Source of the DNA: Megasphaera elsdenii | GTDB lineage: Bacteria > Bacillota > Negativicutes > Veillonellales > Megasphaeraceae | Direction: 5' to 3' | Length of the DNA: 64,000 bases | Assembly: GCF_020539865.1 (NCBI RefSeq) | Contig: NZ_JAJBQV010000003.1 | Span: 62,001-126,000, forward strand | In this document: positions 18,370 through 26,004 of the stretch, one piece after another | Layout of the letters: the number at the start of each line of letters is the position of its first letter | Position numbering within the stretch: the first letter of the stretch is position 1 | Translations under genes and position numbers: made by a program | The notes under the pieces: model-generated | Database searches by the model: none | The model's input: only the letters and a program-made list of their open reading frames with translations | What the model was told of the DNA's origin: nothing

Positions 18370-18412
18370 TTGTCGCTCTGTTTATCTTTTATTTAACTTC
18401 CCTTCCTATACT
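18370..18412 (+). promoter_or_regulatory. Promoter of the GT39 gene with three 11-bp-spaced repeats
   Basis: TTGTCGC (18370), TTTATCT (18381) and TTTAACT (18392) are spaced by exactly 11 bp and lead into TATACT (18407-18412). No good -35 hexamer is present, as expected for an activator-dependent promoter. Confidence 0.5.
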
Positions 18413-18455
18413 GATACCAACAAAACGGTCATGAATAGAAAGGGGAGTTTTTGTT

Positions 18456-19994
18456 ATGTATGAATTTCATGCGAAAAAGGAAGACATGGCCCTGTCGGTC
18501 TGGCAGCGCCTGTGGCAGAAAATCCTGGCTTCACCAGCCGTCATCCTCCTGGTCCTGGCAGGGGTTCTCTGCTTTGCGGCAAATCACCTGCTGGTCGTCA
18601 CGGACCCTGTGGAATCGAATTATGCCCTGACGGCCAAGGAAATGCTCCTTTCTGGCGACTACTTCTCGCCGCGCATCTTTGGCAATTACTGGTACGATAA
18701 ACCGATTTTCTTCTATTGGGAAATCATTGCTGCTTTCAAGCTCTTCGGCATCAGCGATTTCTCAGCCCGCTTTTTTCCGGCCCTGTTCGGTATGGCCGGT
18801 ATCATCCTGGCTTATGGCTTTACAGCTCGTCTGTATGATAAGAAGACGGGATTCCTGACGGGACTCATCTTGCTGACGACAGTAGAATATTTTTACCTCT
18901 CCAAGGCTATCATTACGGATATGACGTTCTTCGTCTTTTATTCGGCCTGCCTCATGGCCTTTTACGTCGCCTACAGCGAAGGAAGGCCGCATTGGTACTA
19001 TCTGGCCTATGCCTTTGCCGGTCTGGCCGTCCTGACCAAAGGACCGATTGGTTTCTTTCAGCCGGGACTTATCATCCTGATTTTCCTCGTATGGCGCCGG
19101 GACCTCAAGGCACTGTTGCATATCAAGCTCTTTTCCGGCTTGCTCCTGTTCTTGGTTATTACCCTTATCTGGTATGGCCCGATGTACGCCATGCATGGCA
19201 GTGACTTTGTCAGCCAGTTCATCGGCGTCCATAATATCCTGCGGGCTACCGTCTCGGAACATCCCCAATATAATGTCTGGTATTATTACAGTGCCGTCTT
19301 CCTGGCAGGCTTCGTGCCCTGGGTGTTCACATTGCCCCTGGCTTGGCGCGACTATGGCCTGTCCCGGAAAATCGCAGCGGCCTGGCGGGAAAAAAGGCTG
19401 TCCCTGCCTGCCTTTTCCATAAAGACCCAGTTCCTCATCGTCTGGGCGGCTGTGATTTTCGTGACTTATCAGCTCATGGCGACGAAATACATGACTTATA
19501 CCTTTCCCTATATGATTCCCCTGGCCATTGGTTTCGCTTCGTACTTGAAGAAATATGACCGCTTGGTCCTCAACCTGGCCGGCATCGTCATCGCCATCTA
19601 TGTGGCTGTGACCTTTACCGTCATCGTTCCCCAGTGCCGACAGGCCTCGGCGTATGGCGCCGCCCAGGTCGTCAGCAGCCTGGCCGATGACGAAACGACG
19701 GTCGTCACCTATGGTGGCCGCTATCCCGTATCCTTGACATACTATTCCGGCCATACGGCGTACCGCCTGGCGGAACGGGACAACATCGCCAGGATGCTGC
19801 CCGGCGGCATCAGCTGGAACGCCAAGAACGTCATGCCCTTCATGGCCATCGAAGACCTGCCGGACCAGGGCAAAGTCCTAGCCGTCGTCCGCGACCGCGA
19901 TGAAGCCCGTTTCCTGCAGGACGTCTCAGGGACATGGCAGTGGCGCGCTCAGAAGGGCGTCTGGGTCATTTACCAAAAAGCATCGGATTTGTAA
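18456..19994 (+). CDS. ArnT-like GT39/GT83 family glycosyltransferase
   Basis: 512-residue polytopic membrane enzyme of the GT-C fold. After a cytoplasmic start and one membrane span, the first extracytoplasmic loop carries the family acidic motif in VTDPVESNYALTAKEML, followed by NYWYDKPIFFYW and about ten further membrane spans. ArnT relatives transfer aminoarabinose or other sugars from polyprenyl phosphate to lipid A at the periplasmic face; other relatives mannosylate proteins, so the acceptor here is an inference. The preceding two-component system and shared promoter motif fit a regulated lipid A/envelope modification. RBS AAAGGGGAG before ATG 18456. Confidence 0.85.
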   Translation: MYEFHAKKEDMALSVWQRLWQKILASPAVILLVLAGVLCFAANHLLVVTDPVESNYALTAKEMLLSGDYFSPRIFGNYWYDKPIFFYWEIIAAFKLFGISDFSARFFPALFGMAGIILAYGFTARLYDKKTGFLTGLILLTTVEYFYLSKAIITDMTFFVFYSACLMAFYVAYSEGRPHWYYLAYAFAGLAVLTKGPIGFFQPGLIILIFLVWRRDLKALLHIKLFSGLLLFLVITLIWYGPMYAMHGSDFVSQFIGVHNILRATVSEHPQYNVWYYYSAVFLAGFVPWVFTLPLAWRDYGLSRKIAAAWREKRLSLPAFSIKTQFLIVWAAVIFVTYQLMATKYMTYTFPYMIPLAIGFASYLKKYDRLVLNLAGIVIAIYVAVTFTVIVPQCRQASAYGAAQVVSSLADDETTVVTYGGRYPVSLTYYSGHTAYRLAERDNIARMLPGGISWNAKNVMPFMAIEDLPDQGKVLAVVRDRDEARFLQDVSGTWQWRAQKGVWVIYQKASDL

Positions 19995-20010
19995 GGCTCC
20001 TGGAAAGGCC

Positions 20011-20044
20011 TTGTGACTGAATTGTAACAGCCCGTGCGTATACT
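20011..20044 (+). promoter_or_regulatory. Promoter of the small secreted protein with 11-bp direct repeat
   Basis: TTGTGAC (20011) and TTGTAAC (20022), separated by TGAA, start 11 bp apart; the second lies 17 bp before a TATACT -10 (20039-20044). The clearest copy of the motif also found at 16095 and 18370. Confidence 0.55.
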
Positions 20045-20075
20045 ATAGTCAACCTTGAAAGGGAGAGTGATAACG

Positions 20076-20393
20076 ATGAAGAAATTCAACTATATAGTAC
20101 GCATGATGCTGGTTCTGGTCGTCACCTTCATGACCTTCAGTGGCGCCGCCCTGACGGCACAGGCTGCCGAACCGCATAGCCATTCCCACCGCTGGGAACA
20201 GCGCGATGACCGCGACTACCGCCATCACGACGGCGATTGGGAAAAGAACCGGAAACGTTGGGAAAAAGACCGGAAACAATGGGAAAAGGACCACAAATCA
20301 GAATCCCAGAAAAAAGTCGATAAAGCCAACCGTAAGGCCAACATCGCCATCGGCGTAGCCGCCGTAGCCACCATCATCGCCCTGGCGAAGTGA
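20076..20393 (+). CDS. Small secreted His-rich, WEK-repeat protein of unknown function
   Basis: 105 residues; no family recognised. A classical signal peptide (MKKFNYIV, hydrophobic core, cleavage after AQA) is followed by a His/Asp/Arg-rich segment (EPHSHSHRWEQRDDRDYRHH) and three heptad-like units WEKNRKR, WEKDRKQ, WEKDHKS, then a Lys-rich stretch and a short hydrophobic C-terminus (ANIAIGVAAVATIIALA) that could insert in or associate with a membrane. RBS GGGAGAG lies 8-9 bp before ATG 20076; an in-frame TTG at 20055 falls before that RBS and is rejected. The promoter shares the 11-bp repeat motif with the upstream kinase and glycosyltransferase genes, so it probably belongs to their regulon. 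Histidines may bind metal. Confidence 0.75.
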   Translation: MKKFNYIVRMMLVLVVTFMTFSGAALTAQAAEPHSHSHRWEQRDDRDYRHHDGDWEKNRKRWEKDRKQWEKDHKSESQKKVDKANRKANIAIGVAAVATIIALAK

Positions 20394-20470
20394 GTGGGGA
20401 TAGTGGCTAGTAGTTAGTGGCTCGTGGCTCGTGCTTCGTAGGGGCCGTCCCAAAGGGCGGCCCGCCTAAT
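20394..20470. repeat. Spacer with GGCTCGTG units and a GTAGGGGC palindrome
   Basis: Degenerate TAGTGGCTCGTGGCTCGTG units, then the palindrome GTAGGGGCCGTCCC-AAA-GGGCGGCCCG at about 20440-20464 (type B repeat). Confidence 0.75.
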
Positions 20471-20481
20471 TCCTTGCATAC

Positions 20482-20516
20482 AAAAAGGGGCTGTCGCACA
20501 TGCGACAGCCCCTTTT
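20482..20516 (+). terminator. Intrinsic terminator (CTGTCGCA-type)
   Basis: AAAAGGGGCTGTCGCA pairs with TGCGACAGCCCCTTTT; 16-bp stem with a very short CA-centred loop. Ends the small secreted protein transcript. Confidence 0.9.
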
Positions 20517-20581
20517 AATTCTCGTCCCGTCTGTTATAATAGGGGGTGCAATTAGATTCTGTCATAAAGGAAGTGTATGTC

Positions 20582-21271
20582 ATGAAATTAACGGACCGCC
20601 TGGCTGCGGCTGTGTCTCTCATTCCGCAGGGAGCCGTCATTGCCGATATCGGGACCGACCACGCGTATATCCCCGTTTCCGTTTGTCAAAGCGGACACTG
20701 CCCATCGGCCATTGCTGCCGATATCGTTCCCGGCCCGCTGGCCGCGGCTGTAGCTCATGTCCGCGGTGCCGGTTTGACCGACCGTATCGACTGCCGCCTT
20801 GGCGATGGCCTGACCTGCATCCAGGCAGGGGAAGTCGATGGCGCCGTCATCTGCGGCATGGGCGGCCCGCTGATGGTCAAAATCCTGCAAAACTCGTATG
20901 AGGTCTGGCAATCTCTGCACTTTGCCGTCCTCCAGCCCCAAAGCGAGGCCGGCATTTTGCGCCGCTATCTTTACCAGCACGGCTGGCACATCGAAGACGA
21001 ACGGCTGGTTATCGACGACGGACGCTTCTATGAAATGATGCGGGCTGTACCGGGTCAGGCCGACGCCTTGCCAGACTGGCTCTACGATATCGGGCCCGTG
21101 AACTGGCAGCGCCGCGACCCCTTGCTGGGCCGTAAAATCGATATTCTCATGGAGACAAAAGGGCATATCCTGGAAGGCCTGAGAAAGAGCCGCAAAGATG
21201 TGCACGAACGAATTGAAAAAATAGAAAGCGAATTACGCTTCTGGAGGGAATTGAAATGTCAACTACCGTAG
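20582..21271 (+). CDS. trmK: tRNA (adenine(22)-N1)-methyltransferase TrmK
   Basis: 229-residue SAM-dependent methyltransferase that makes m1A22 in tRNA of Firmicutes. Motif I VIADIGTDHAYIPV and the catalytic-loop region GAVICGMGGPLM are visible, with a C-terminal coiled coil (about residues 185-225). ATG 20582 follows RBS AAAGGAAG. The end overlaps the nif3 gene by 16 bp, the usual Firmicute arrangement. Confidence 0.93.
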   Translation: MKLTDRLAAAVSLIPQGAVIADIGTDHAYIPVSVCQSGHCPSAIAADIVPGPLAAAVAHVRGAGLTDRIDCRLGDGLTCIQAGEVDGAVICGMGGPLMVKILQNSYEVWQSLHFAVLQPQSEAGILRRYLYQHGWHIEDERLVIDDGRFYEMMRAVPGQADALPDWLYDIGPVNWQRRDPLLGRKIDILMETKGHILEGLRKSRKDVHERIEKIESELRFWRELKCQLP

Positions 21272-22374
21272 GTGAAATCGTTAACGTCTTGAAAGGATGG
21301 GCGCCCTTATCGCTCAAAGAATCGTGGGATAACCCGGGCCTGCTCATCGGAAGCCCCGATGAAAAGGTCGATAAGCTCATGGTCACGCTGGACGTCATGA
21401 TGGGGACCGTCGAATATGCCATCGAACACGGCATCCAGATGATCGTCAGCCATCATCCCGTCATCTTTGACGGCTTGAAATCCCTGCGTACCGATACGTA
21501 CAGCGGCCGCCTGTATCAGAAGCTCCTGGCCCATCATATTTCCGTCTATAGCGCCCATACCAACCTGGACAGTGCCGACGGCGGCGTCAACGACGTCCTG
21601 GCCCGTCTCCTGGGCTTGACTGATTTGCAAGGCCTCGTTCCCGTTGCCGAAGATAAGCTCTATAAGATTGCCGTCTACGTCCCCGAAAGCCACGGCGATG
21701 CTGTCCGCCAGGCCTTGGCTGACGCCGGTGCCGGTTATATCGGCAACTACAGCGACTGCTCTTTCACGGCCAAAGGCGAAGGCCGTTTCAAAGCCCATGA
21801 AGGGACGCATCCCTTTATCGGTGAAATCGGCAAAGTCGAAAGGGTGGCAGAAGAACGGATTGAAACCATCGTTCCCGAAAGCAAACTCCATCAGACCGTA
21901 CAGGCCATGGTGGCAGCTCATCCCTATGAAGAACCGGCATACGACATTTATCCCTTGAAAAATGCCGGCCATCCCTTCATGATGGGCCGCGTCGGGACCT
22001 GGCCGACGCCGGAACCGGCAAGGGACGTCTTGAAGAAAATCAAGACCCTCCTCCATCGCGATGCCTTATCCTATGCCGGCGACCCTGACGTCACCGTTCA
22101 CCGCGTCGCTCTCCTCGGAGGCGGTGGAGCCGGCTTCATTAAACTGGCCAAAGAGGCCGGCGCCCAGCTCTACCTTACAGGCGACGTCAAATACCATGAC
22201 GCCCAGGAAGCCATCCGCCAAGGCATCGTCGTCGCCGACGGCGGCCACTTCGGCACCGAATTTCCCGTCGTAGCCGACCTCTGCCAGCGCCTGGAAGAAG
22301 CCGCAGCTAAAAACCAGTGGAACATCACCTGCGAAACCGACCCGACCAGTAAAGACATGCTGCAGTATATGTAA
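21256..22374 (+). CDS. Nif3-like dinuclear metal centre protein (YqfO-type)
   Basis: 372 residues. Nif3/GTP cyclohydrolase I type 2-like fold with metal ligands in SHHPVIFDG and SAHTNLDSADGGVNDVLA near the N-terminus and GDVKYHDA and DGGHFGTEF near the C-terminus. The long form has an inserted PII/CutA-like domain (about residues 130-230), as in Bacillus YqfO. Biochemical role uncertain; conserved linkage to trmK is the main functional hint. Confidence 0.92.
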   Translation: MSTTVGEIVNVLKGWAPLSLKESWDNPGLLIGSPDEKVDKLMVTLDVMMGTVEYAIEHGIQMIVSHHPVIFDGLKSLRTDTYSGRLYQKLLAHHISVYSAHTNLDSADGGVNDVLARLLGLTDLQGLVPVAEDKLYKIAVYVPESHGDAVRQALADAGAGYIGNYSDCSFTAKGEGRFKAHEGTHPFIGEIGKVERVAEERIETIVPESKLHQTVQAMVAAHPYEEPAYDIYPLKNAGHPFMMGRVGTWPTPEPARDVLKKIKTLLHRDALSYAGDPDVTVHRVALLGGGGAGFIKLAKEAGAQLYLTGDVKYHDAQEAIRQGIVVADGGHFGTEFPVVADLCQRLEEAAAKNQWNITCETDPTSKDMLQYM

Positions 22375-22983
22375 GGTGCCTTGCGGCGCGCCGTCCGCAA
22401 TGGCTCCCCTGATAGGGGAGCTGACTGAGAGGTTGATTGGCTGTTCGCTCGGACTCAGATGCGGCTCCGCCGCGACAGACTCATGATTGTATTACGACCG
22501 TGTGCTACCTGTCATAAATTCTGGCTATGCCCAGGATTCACGGCGGGACGCCCTGTGGCCGTCCCCTACAAAATCGCATACAGGCGATGAAAATGAATGC
22601 AGGCCGATGGGTCGGTACCTGACGGGCTGGAAAGGCCTGGGACGGCCCCTACGGATGCGATTCCGCCGCGATAGACTCATGGAATAAACGCCGTTCGCAG
22701 GCCGAAAAAAATACACGGCCAACGGACTTGTGCGTAGGGGCTGTCCCAACGGGCAGCCCGTTGCGTCGCAGGCCGCAGATGGCCGTCCGCAATGGCTCCC
22801 CTGATAGGGGAGCTGTCAGCAAAGCTGGCTGAGAGGTTGATTTCCTGGCAAATAGTGCCGCTGTGAAGTTTAAACACAGCCCATTCTTATCCAATGGCGG
22901 GATTTTACGAGCCACGAACCACGAGCCACAGCCTTTTTCACGGCCATCAGGCCCCACATCTCCCATAGAAAGGAAAATCCATC
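22375..22983. repeat. 609-bp mosaic of intergenic repeats, no gene
   Basis: In order: palindromic module GGCTCCCCT-GAT-AGGGGAGCTGACTGAG (about 22402-22435); a CGGACTCAGATGCGGCTCCG module with CGCGACAGACTCATG (about 22448-22487); an inverted type B GTAGGGGC palindrome (22543-22569); another near 22620-22650; a CCGCCGCGATAGACTCATGG fragment; a direct type B copy (22734-22763); a second full copy of the first module with GTCAGCAAAGCTGGC (about 22781-22850); then ACGAGCCACGAACCACGAG (about 22908-22928). Short open frames here read through repeats and are not genes. Confidence 0.75.
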
Positions 22984-23631
22984 ATGACTAAAGAAGAACA
23001 TGTAAAACATTTATTAGAAGATCCGGTATATGCCATCATGGGCAATGAAGAGCTTTGCCTGGGCCGGAGCAATATGGACGTCGCCAAAGAACTGATCGCT
23101 GCCGGCGTCACCATTATCCAGTACCGGGAAAAACATAAGAAATGGCGCGCCAAGTACGAAGAAGCCAAGGCCATTGCCCAGCTCTGCCACGACCACAACG
23201 TGACTTTCATCATGAACGATTCGACGGACCTGGCCATTGCCTGCGGTGCCGATGGCATCCATGTCGGACAGGACGATGCCCCGGCTCAGATTGTCCGCCA
23301 ACTCGCCGGCCCGGACGTCTTCATCGGCGTATCGACCAATACCATCGACGAAATGAAACAGGCCCTGGCTGACGGCGCCGATTACGTCGGCTTCGGCCCT
23401 ATGTTCCCGACGCAGTCCAAAAAAGACGCCGACGAAGTCGTCACGCCGGAAGCCAAAGCCTATGCACTGCACTATGAACTGCCCGTCGTCACCATCGGCG
23501 GCGTCAGCCTGGAAAACATCCGCAGCCTCTACGACGAAGGCTTCCGCTCCTTCGCCATGATTTCCGCTATCGTAGGCCAGAAGGATATCAAAGGCGCCGT
23601 AGAAAAAATCCGCCAGACATTGGGGCGTTAG
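22984..23631 (+). CDS. thiE: Thiamine phosphate synthase
   Basis: 215-residue TIM-barrel enzyme joining HMP pyrophosphate and thiazole phosphate. Recognised by IIQYREK (phosphate/substrate loop), FIMNDSTDLAIACGADGIHVGQDD, GFGPMFPTQSKKDA and the C-terminal VTIGGVSLENI. RBS GAAAGGAAAA precedes ATG 22984. No TPP riboswitch could be seen upstream, where only repeats lie, and no other thi gene is adjacent, so regulation is unclear. A TenI-type relative is less likely because the pyrophosphate-binding residues look complete. Confidence 0.88.
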   Translation: MTKEEHVKHLLEDPVYAIMGNEELCLGRSNMDVAKELIAAGVTIIQYREKHKKWRAKYEEAKAIAQLCHDHNVTFIMNDSTDLAIACGADGIHVGQDDAPAQIVRQLAGPDVFIGVSTNTIDEMKQALADGADYVGFGPMFPTQSKKDADEVVTPEAKAYALHYELPVVTIGGVSLENIRSLYDEGFRSFAMISAIVGQKDIKGAVEKIRQTLGR

Positions 23632-24093
23632 CTATAAAGCGAATATAGCGCAGATGGCCGTCCGCAATGGCCCTGGTAGGGGAGCTGTCAGCAAAGCTGA
23701 CTGAGAGGTTGATTTCCTGTCAAATAGTATCGCCGTCCGCTCGGACTCAGATGCGGCGTTCCGCCGCGACAGACTCATGATTGTATGACGACCGTGTGTT
23801 ACCTGTCATAAATTCCGGCTGTGCTCAAGATTCACGCGGCCTTTTTGGCCCGTCAGGTGCCGACCAGCGTAAGGCGCAAGACGGCTGCCAAAACGGACAG
23901 CCGTGGCTGGGCAGCCCGTTATGAGATTTGGCCATACCTATTCTTGTATGATGGTAGGTTTTTACGAGCCACGAACCACGAGCTACTATTTTTCACGAGC
24001 CGAGGGGTTCCCGCGGCGATGTCGTCAATTTGAGCTTGTCGCCGCGTAGCGGCAGCTGAGTTCGAGGCGAGCGGTCTGCGGGCCGTCAGGCCC
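23632..24093. repeat. Mosaic repeat spacer between thiE and rnpB, no gene
   Basis: Contains GGTAGGGGAGCTGTCAGC-AAA-GCTGACTGAGAGG (about 23675-23712), GGACTCAGATGCGGCGTTCC with CGCGACAGACTCATG (about 23734-23778), a 62-bp unit (23840-23901), half of a type B palindrome (GGGCAGCCCG, to about 23920), GAGCCACGAACCACGAG (about 23966-23982) and a GAGCCGAGGGGTTCCCGCGG module running to GGGCCGTCAGGCCC (about 23998-24093). The same order of modules is seen at 29.7, 31.3 and 37.7 kb. Confidence 0.75.
23840..23901 (+). repeat. 62-bp nested repeat unit, copy 1
   Basis: Begins CCTTTTTGGCCCGTCAGGTG and ends AAACGGACAGC; equal in length to the copies at 30019 and 60373. Confidence 0.8.
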
Positions 24094-24122
24094 TTGACTC
24101 TCATCCCTAAATATGCTATCCT
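24094..24122 (+). promoter_or_regulatory. rnpB promoter
   Basis: TTGACT, 17 bp, TATCCT. Predicted transcription start near 24130 coincides with the first base of the P1 helix of RNase P RNA. Confidence 0.75.
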
Positions 24123-24129
24123 ATACGAA

Positions 24130-24480
24130 TGATGAGTATGAAAAGCAATCGCTAGTGCTTTTGCATTAGAGGAAAGTCCGAGCTCCGTAGGGCAAGATGC
24201 CGGCTAACGGCCGGCGAAGGTGACTTTAGGGATAGTGCCACAGAAATGTGTACCGCCACGCAAGTGGTAAGGGTGGAACGGTGCGGTAAGAGCGCACCAG
24301 CGGTGCAGTAATGCATCGGCTAGGTAAACCCCATCTGGAGCAAGACCGAATAGGGGAGGGATGAAGCGGCCCGCTGATCTTCCGGGTTGTGTCGCTTGAA
24401 CATGCCGGCAACGGTATGTCTAGATAGATGATTGCTGCTGCGCAAGCAGAACAAAACTCGGCTTACTGATTACTCATCAC
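24130..24480 (+). ncRNA. rnpB: RNase P RNA, bacterial class A
   Basis: Catalytic RNA that matures tRNA 5' ends. Conserved blocks: GAGGAAAGTCCGAGCTCC near the 5' end, GTGCCACAGAAA, GGTAAACCCC, AGCAAGACCGAATAGG (L15-proximal/J11 region) and the 3' block with AGATAGATGATTGC and CTCGGCTTAC. The ends pair as helix P1: TGATGAGTA (24130-24138) with TACTCATCA (24471-24479). About 350 nt, normal length. A minus-strand open frame across its middle is an artefact. Confidence 0.95.
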
Positions 24481-24491
24481 CTTGTGAATGT

Positions 24492-24540
24492 AAAGGGGTT
24501 GTCGTGCGAAGGTTCCTGCCATCATGCGAGACCCCTTTCT
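24492..24540 (+). terminator. rnpB terminator
   Basis: AAAGGGGT pairs with ACCCCTTT, with inner TCGTGCGA/ATGCGA-type pairing and loop GGTTCCTGCCATCA. Related in sequence, in reverse orientation, to the terminator at 14371. Confidence 0.8.
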
Positions 24541-24625
24541 CTTTATAGTTTATAGTACGGAGTTTGTAGTAGAAGATGACTTTAAATTTAAAAAACTTCA
24601 CTACAAACTACAAACTTAGCACTCA

Positions 24626-24656
24626 AAAGGCGCTGTCTTTATGCGACAGCGCCTTT
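24626..24656 (+). terminator. Strong hairpin upstream of lysC
   Basis: AAAGGCGCTGTC and GACAGCGCCTTT form a perfect 12-bp stem around a 7-nt loop. It shares the GCTGTC/GACAGC core of the terminator family. It may simply end read-through from rnpB. The 290 bp between rnpB and lysC otherwise hold only an AGTTTGTAGT/ACTACAAACT inverted repeat (about 24555-24610); no lysine riboswitch was recognised. Confidence 0.7.
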
Positions 24657-24771
24657 ACATTTCCCCTTGTCCATGATATTATTTCAATAAGTGGTTTCAG
24701 ATGGTAATAAACCATAAGAATGAATTACCATGATAATGAATACTTAAACAAACAAAAGCGAGGGATTTAAG

Positions 24772-25995
24772 TTGGCATTAATCGTTAAGAAGTTCGGTGG
24801 CAGCTCCGTTGCGACGCCGGACAAAATGCGGGCTATTGTACAACGAGTCTTGAAAGGCAAACAGCCGGAAGACAAAATCGTCATCGTTGTTTCAGCAATG
24901 GGGGATACAACAGACGAATTAGTAGCATTAGCCAAGCAGATCACTTCGAAGACTTACGGCCGTGAAATGGACATGCTCCTGACGACGGGCGAACAGGTCT
25001 CCATCGCCCTCATGGCTATGGCTTTCCAGGAAGCTGGCCAGAAGGCTATTTCCTTTACGGGAGCACAGGCCGGTATAAAGACCAGCGACGCCTTTAACAA
25101 AGGCCGCATCCTGGCATTGAAACCGGGCCGCATCATGAAGGCTTTGGACCAGGGCAATATCGTCATCGTCGCAGGCTTCCAGGGTATCACCGGTCATGGT
25201 GATATTACGACGCTCGGCCGCGGTGGCTCCGATACGACGGCAGTTGCCATTGCCGGTGCCATCCATGCTGATGTTTGTGAAATCTATACCGACGTTGACG
25301 GCGTATATACATCCGATCCCCGTGTCGTTCCCAATGCGAAGAAAATCGACCAGATTACGTACGGCGAAATGCTGGAAATGGCGAAACTCGGCGCCGGTGT
25401 CATGCAGCCCCGTGCCGTAGAAATGGGCAGCCGCTTTGGCGTCCCCATTCACGTACGCTCGACTTTTTCTGAAGATGAAGGAACTATGATACAGGAGGAT
25501 TGCTCTATGGAAGTCAAACAGTATCTCATCCGCGGCGTCGCTTCGGATAAAAATGTTGCAAAAATCACCGTTTTAGGGATTCCCAATAAACCGGGCTTTG
25601 CTTATCGCGTTTTCGCTGAATTGGCAGAAAAACACGTCGATGTCGACATGATCGTCCAAAGTGTCCGCATTGCCAACGAAGGCGTTACGGATATCACCTT
25701 TACCATCGCCCGCACGGACCTCGAACAGGCTAAGGCTGTCCTGACTAACCTGCGTAAGGAAATGCCTGTCGAAGACGTCCTCATCGATGACAAAATGGCA
25801 AAAGTTTCCGTCGTCGGTGCTGGCATGGCCGGCCATCCGGGCATCGCTGCCGGCATGTTCGGCGTCCTCGGTGACAACGGCATCAACATCGAAATCATTT
25901 CCACTTCGGAAATCAGCATTACCTGCCTCATTTCTGAAGATGTCGTCGATAAAGCCGTCAAAGCTATCCACGCGCACTTCTTCGACGAAGACTAA
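24772..25995 (+). CDS. lysC: Aspartate kinase (aspartokinase)
   Basis: First step of the aspartate pathway to lysine, threonine, methionine and diaminopimelate. 407 residues: amino-acid-kinase domain starting with VKKFGGSSVATPDKMR, with GRGGSDTTAVAIA and EIYTDVDGVYTSDPR, then two ACT domains from about residue 255. It starts at TTG 24772 after RBS GCGAGGG. Length and ACT layout match lysine/threonine-regulated Firmicute enzymes. An internal in-frame start with its own RBS at 25507 would give a separate beta subunit. The next gene follows after 9 bp. Confidence 0.95.
   Translation: MALIVKKFGGSSVATPDKMRAIVQRVLKGKQPEDKIVIVVSAMGDTTDELVALAKQITSKTYGREMDMLLTTGEQVSIALMAMAFQEAGQKAISFTGAQAGIKTSDAFNKGRILALKPGRIMKALDQGNIVIVAGFQGITGHGDITTLGRGGSDTTAVAIAGAIHADVCEIYTDVDGVYTSDPRVVPNAKKIDQITYGEMLEMAKLGAGVMQPRAVEMGSRFGVPIHVRSTFSEDEGTMIQEDCSMEVKQYLIRGVASDKNVAKITVLGIPNKPGFAYRVFAELAEKHVDVDMIVQSVRIANEGVTDITFTIARTDLEQAKAVLTNLRKEMPVEDVLIDDKMAKVSVVGAGMAGHPGIAAGMFGVLGDNGINIEIISTSEISITCLISEDVVDKAVKAIHAHFFDED
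25507..25995 (+). CDS. Probable internal-start beta subunit of aspartate kinase
   Basis: Met246 of the kinase (MEVKQYLIRGVASDKNVAK) is preceded by the perfect RBS AGGAGGA (25494-25500) with 6 nt spacing. The product would be 162 residues comprising the two ACT regulatory domains, as known for Bacillus subtilis aspartokinase II and Corynebacterium LysC, which form alpha2beta2 enzymes from one gene. The start is inferred from sequence only. Confidence 0.65.
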   Translation: MEVKQYLIRGVASDKNVAKITVLGIPNKPGFAYRVFAELAEKHVDVDMIVQSVRIANEGVTDITFTIARTDLEQAKAVLTNLRKEMPVEDVLIDDKMAKVSVVGAGMAGHPGIAAGMFGVLGDNGINIEIISTSEISITCLISEDVVDKAVKAIHAHFFDED

Positions 25996-26004
25996 GGGGG
26001 ATAC

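Noticed and set aside
18456..19994. Protein O-mannosyltransferase annotation for the GT39 gene
   Set aside because: Possible within the fold, but the early DPVESNYALTAKEM loop and regulatory context fit ArnT-like enzymes better; left as ArnT-like with unknown acceptor.
22649..22966. Minus-strand frames in the 22.4-23.0 kb spacer
   Set aside because: They read through repeat modules and have no RBS or domain; similar frames appear wherever these repeats occur.
22850..22983. TPP riboswitch upstream of thiE
   Set aside because: No CTGAGA/ACCTGATCTGG-type blocks in the correct arrangement; the CTGAGAGG present belongs to the type A repeat.
24226..24411. 61-codon minus-strand frame
   Set aside because: Lies inside RNase P RNA.
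24481..24771. Lysine riboswitch upstream of lysC
   Set aside because: No conserved L-box blocks could be found; only a terminator-like hairpin and inverted repeats.
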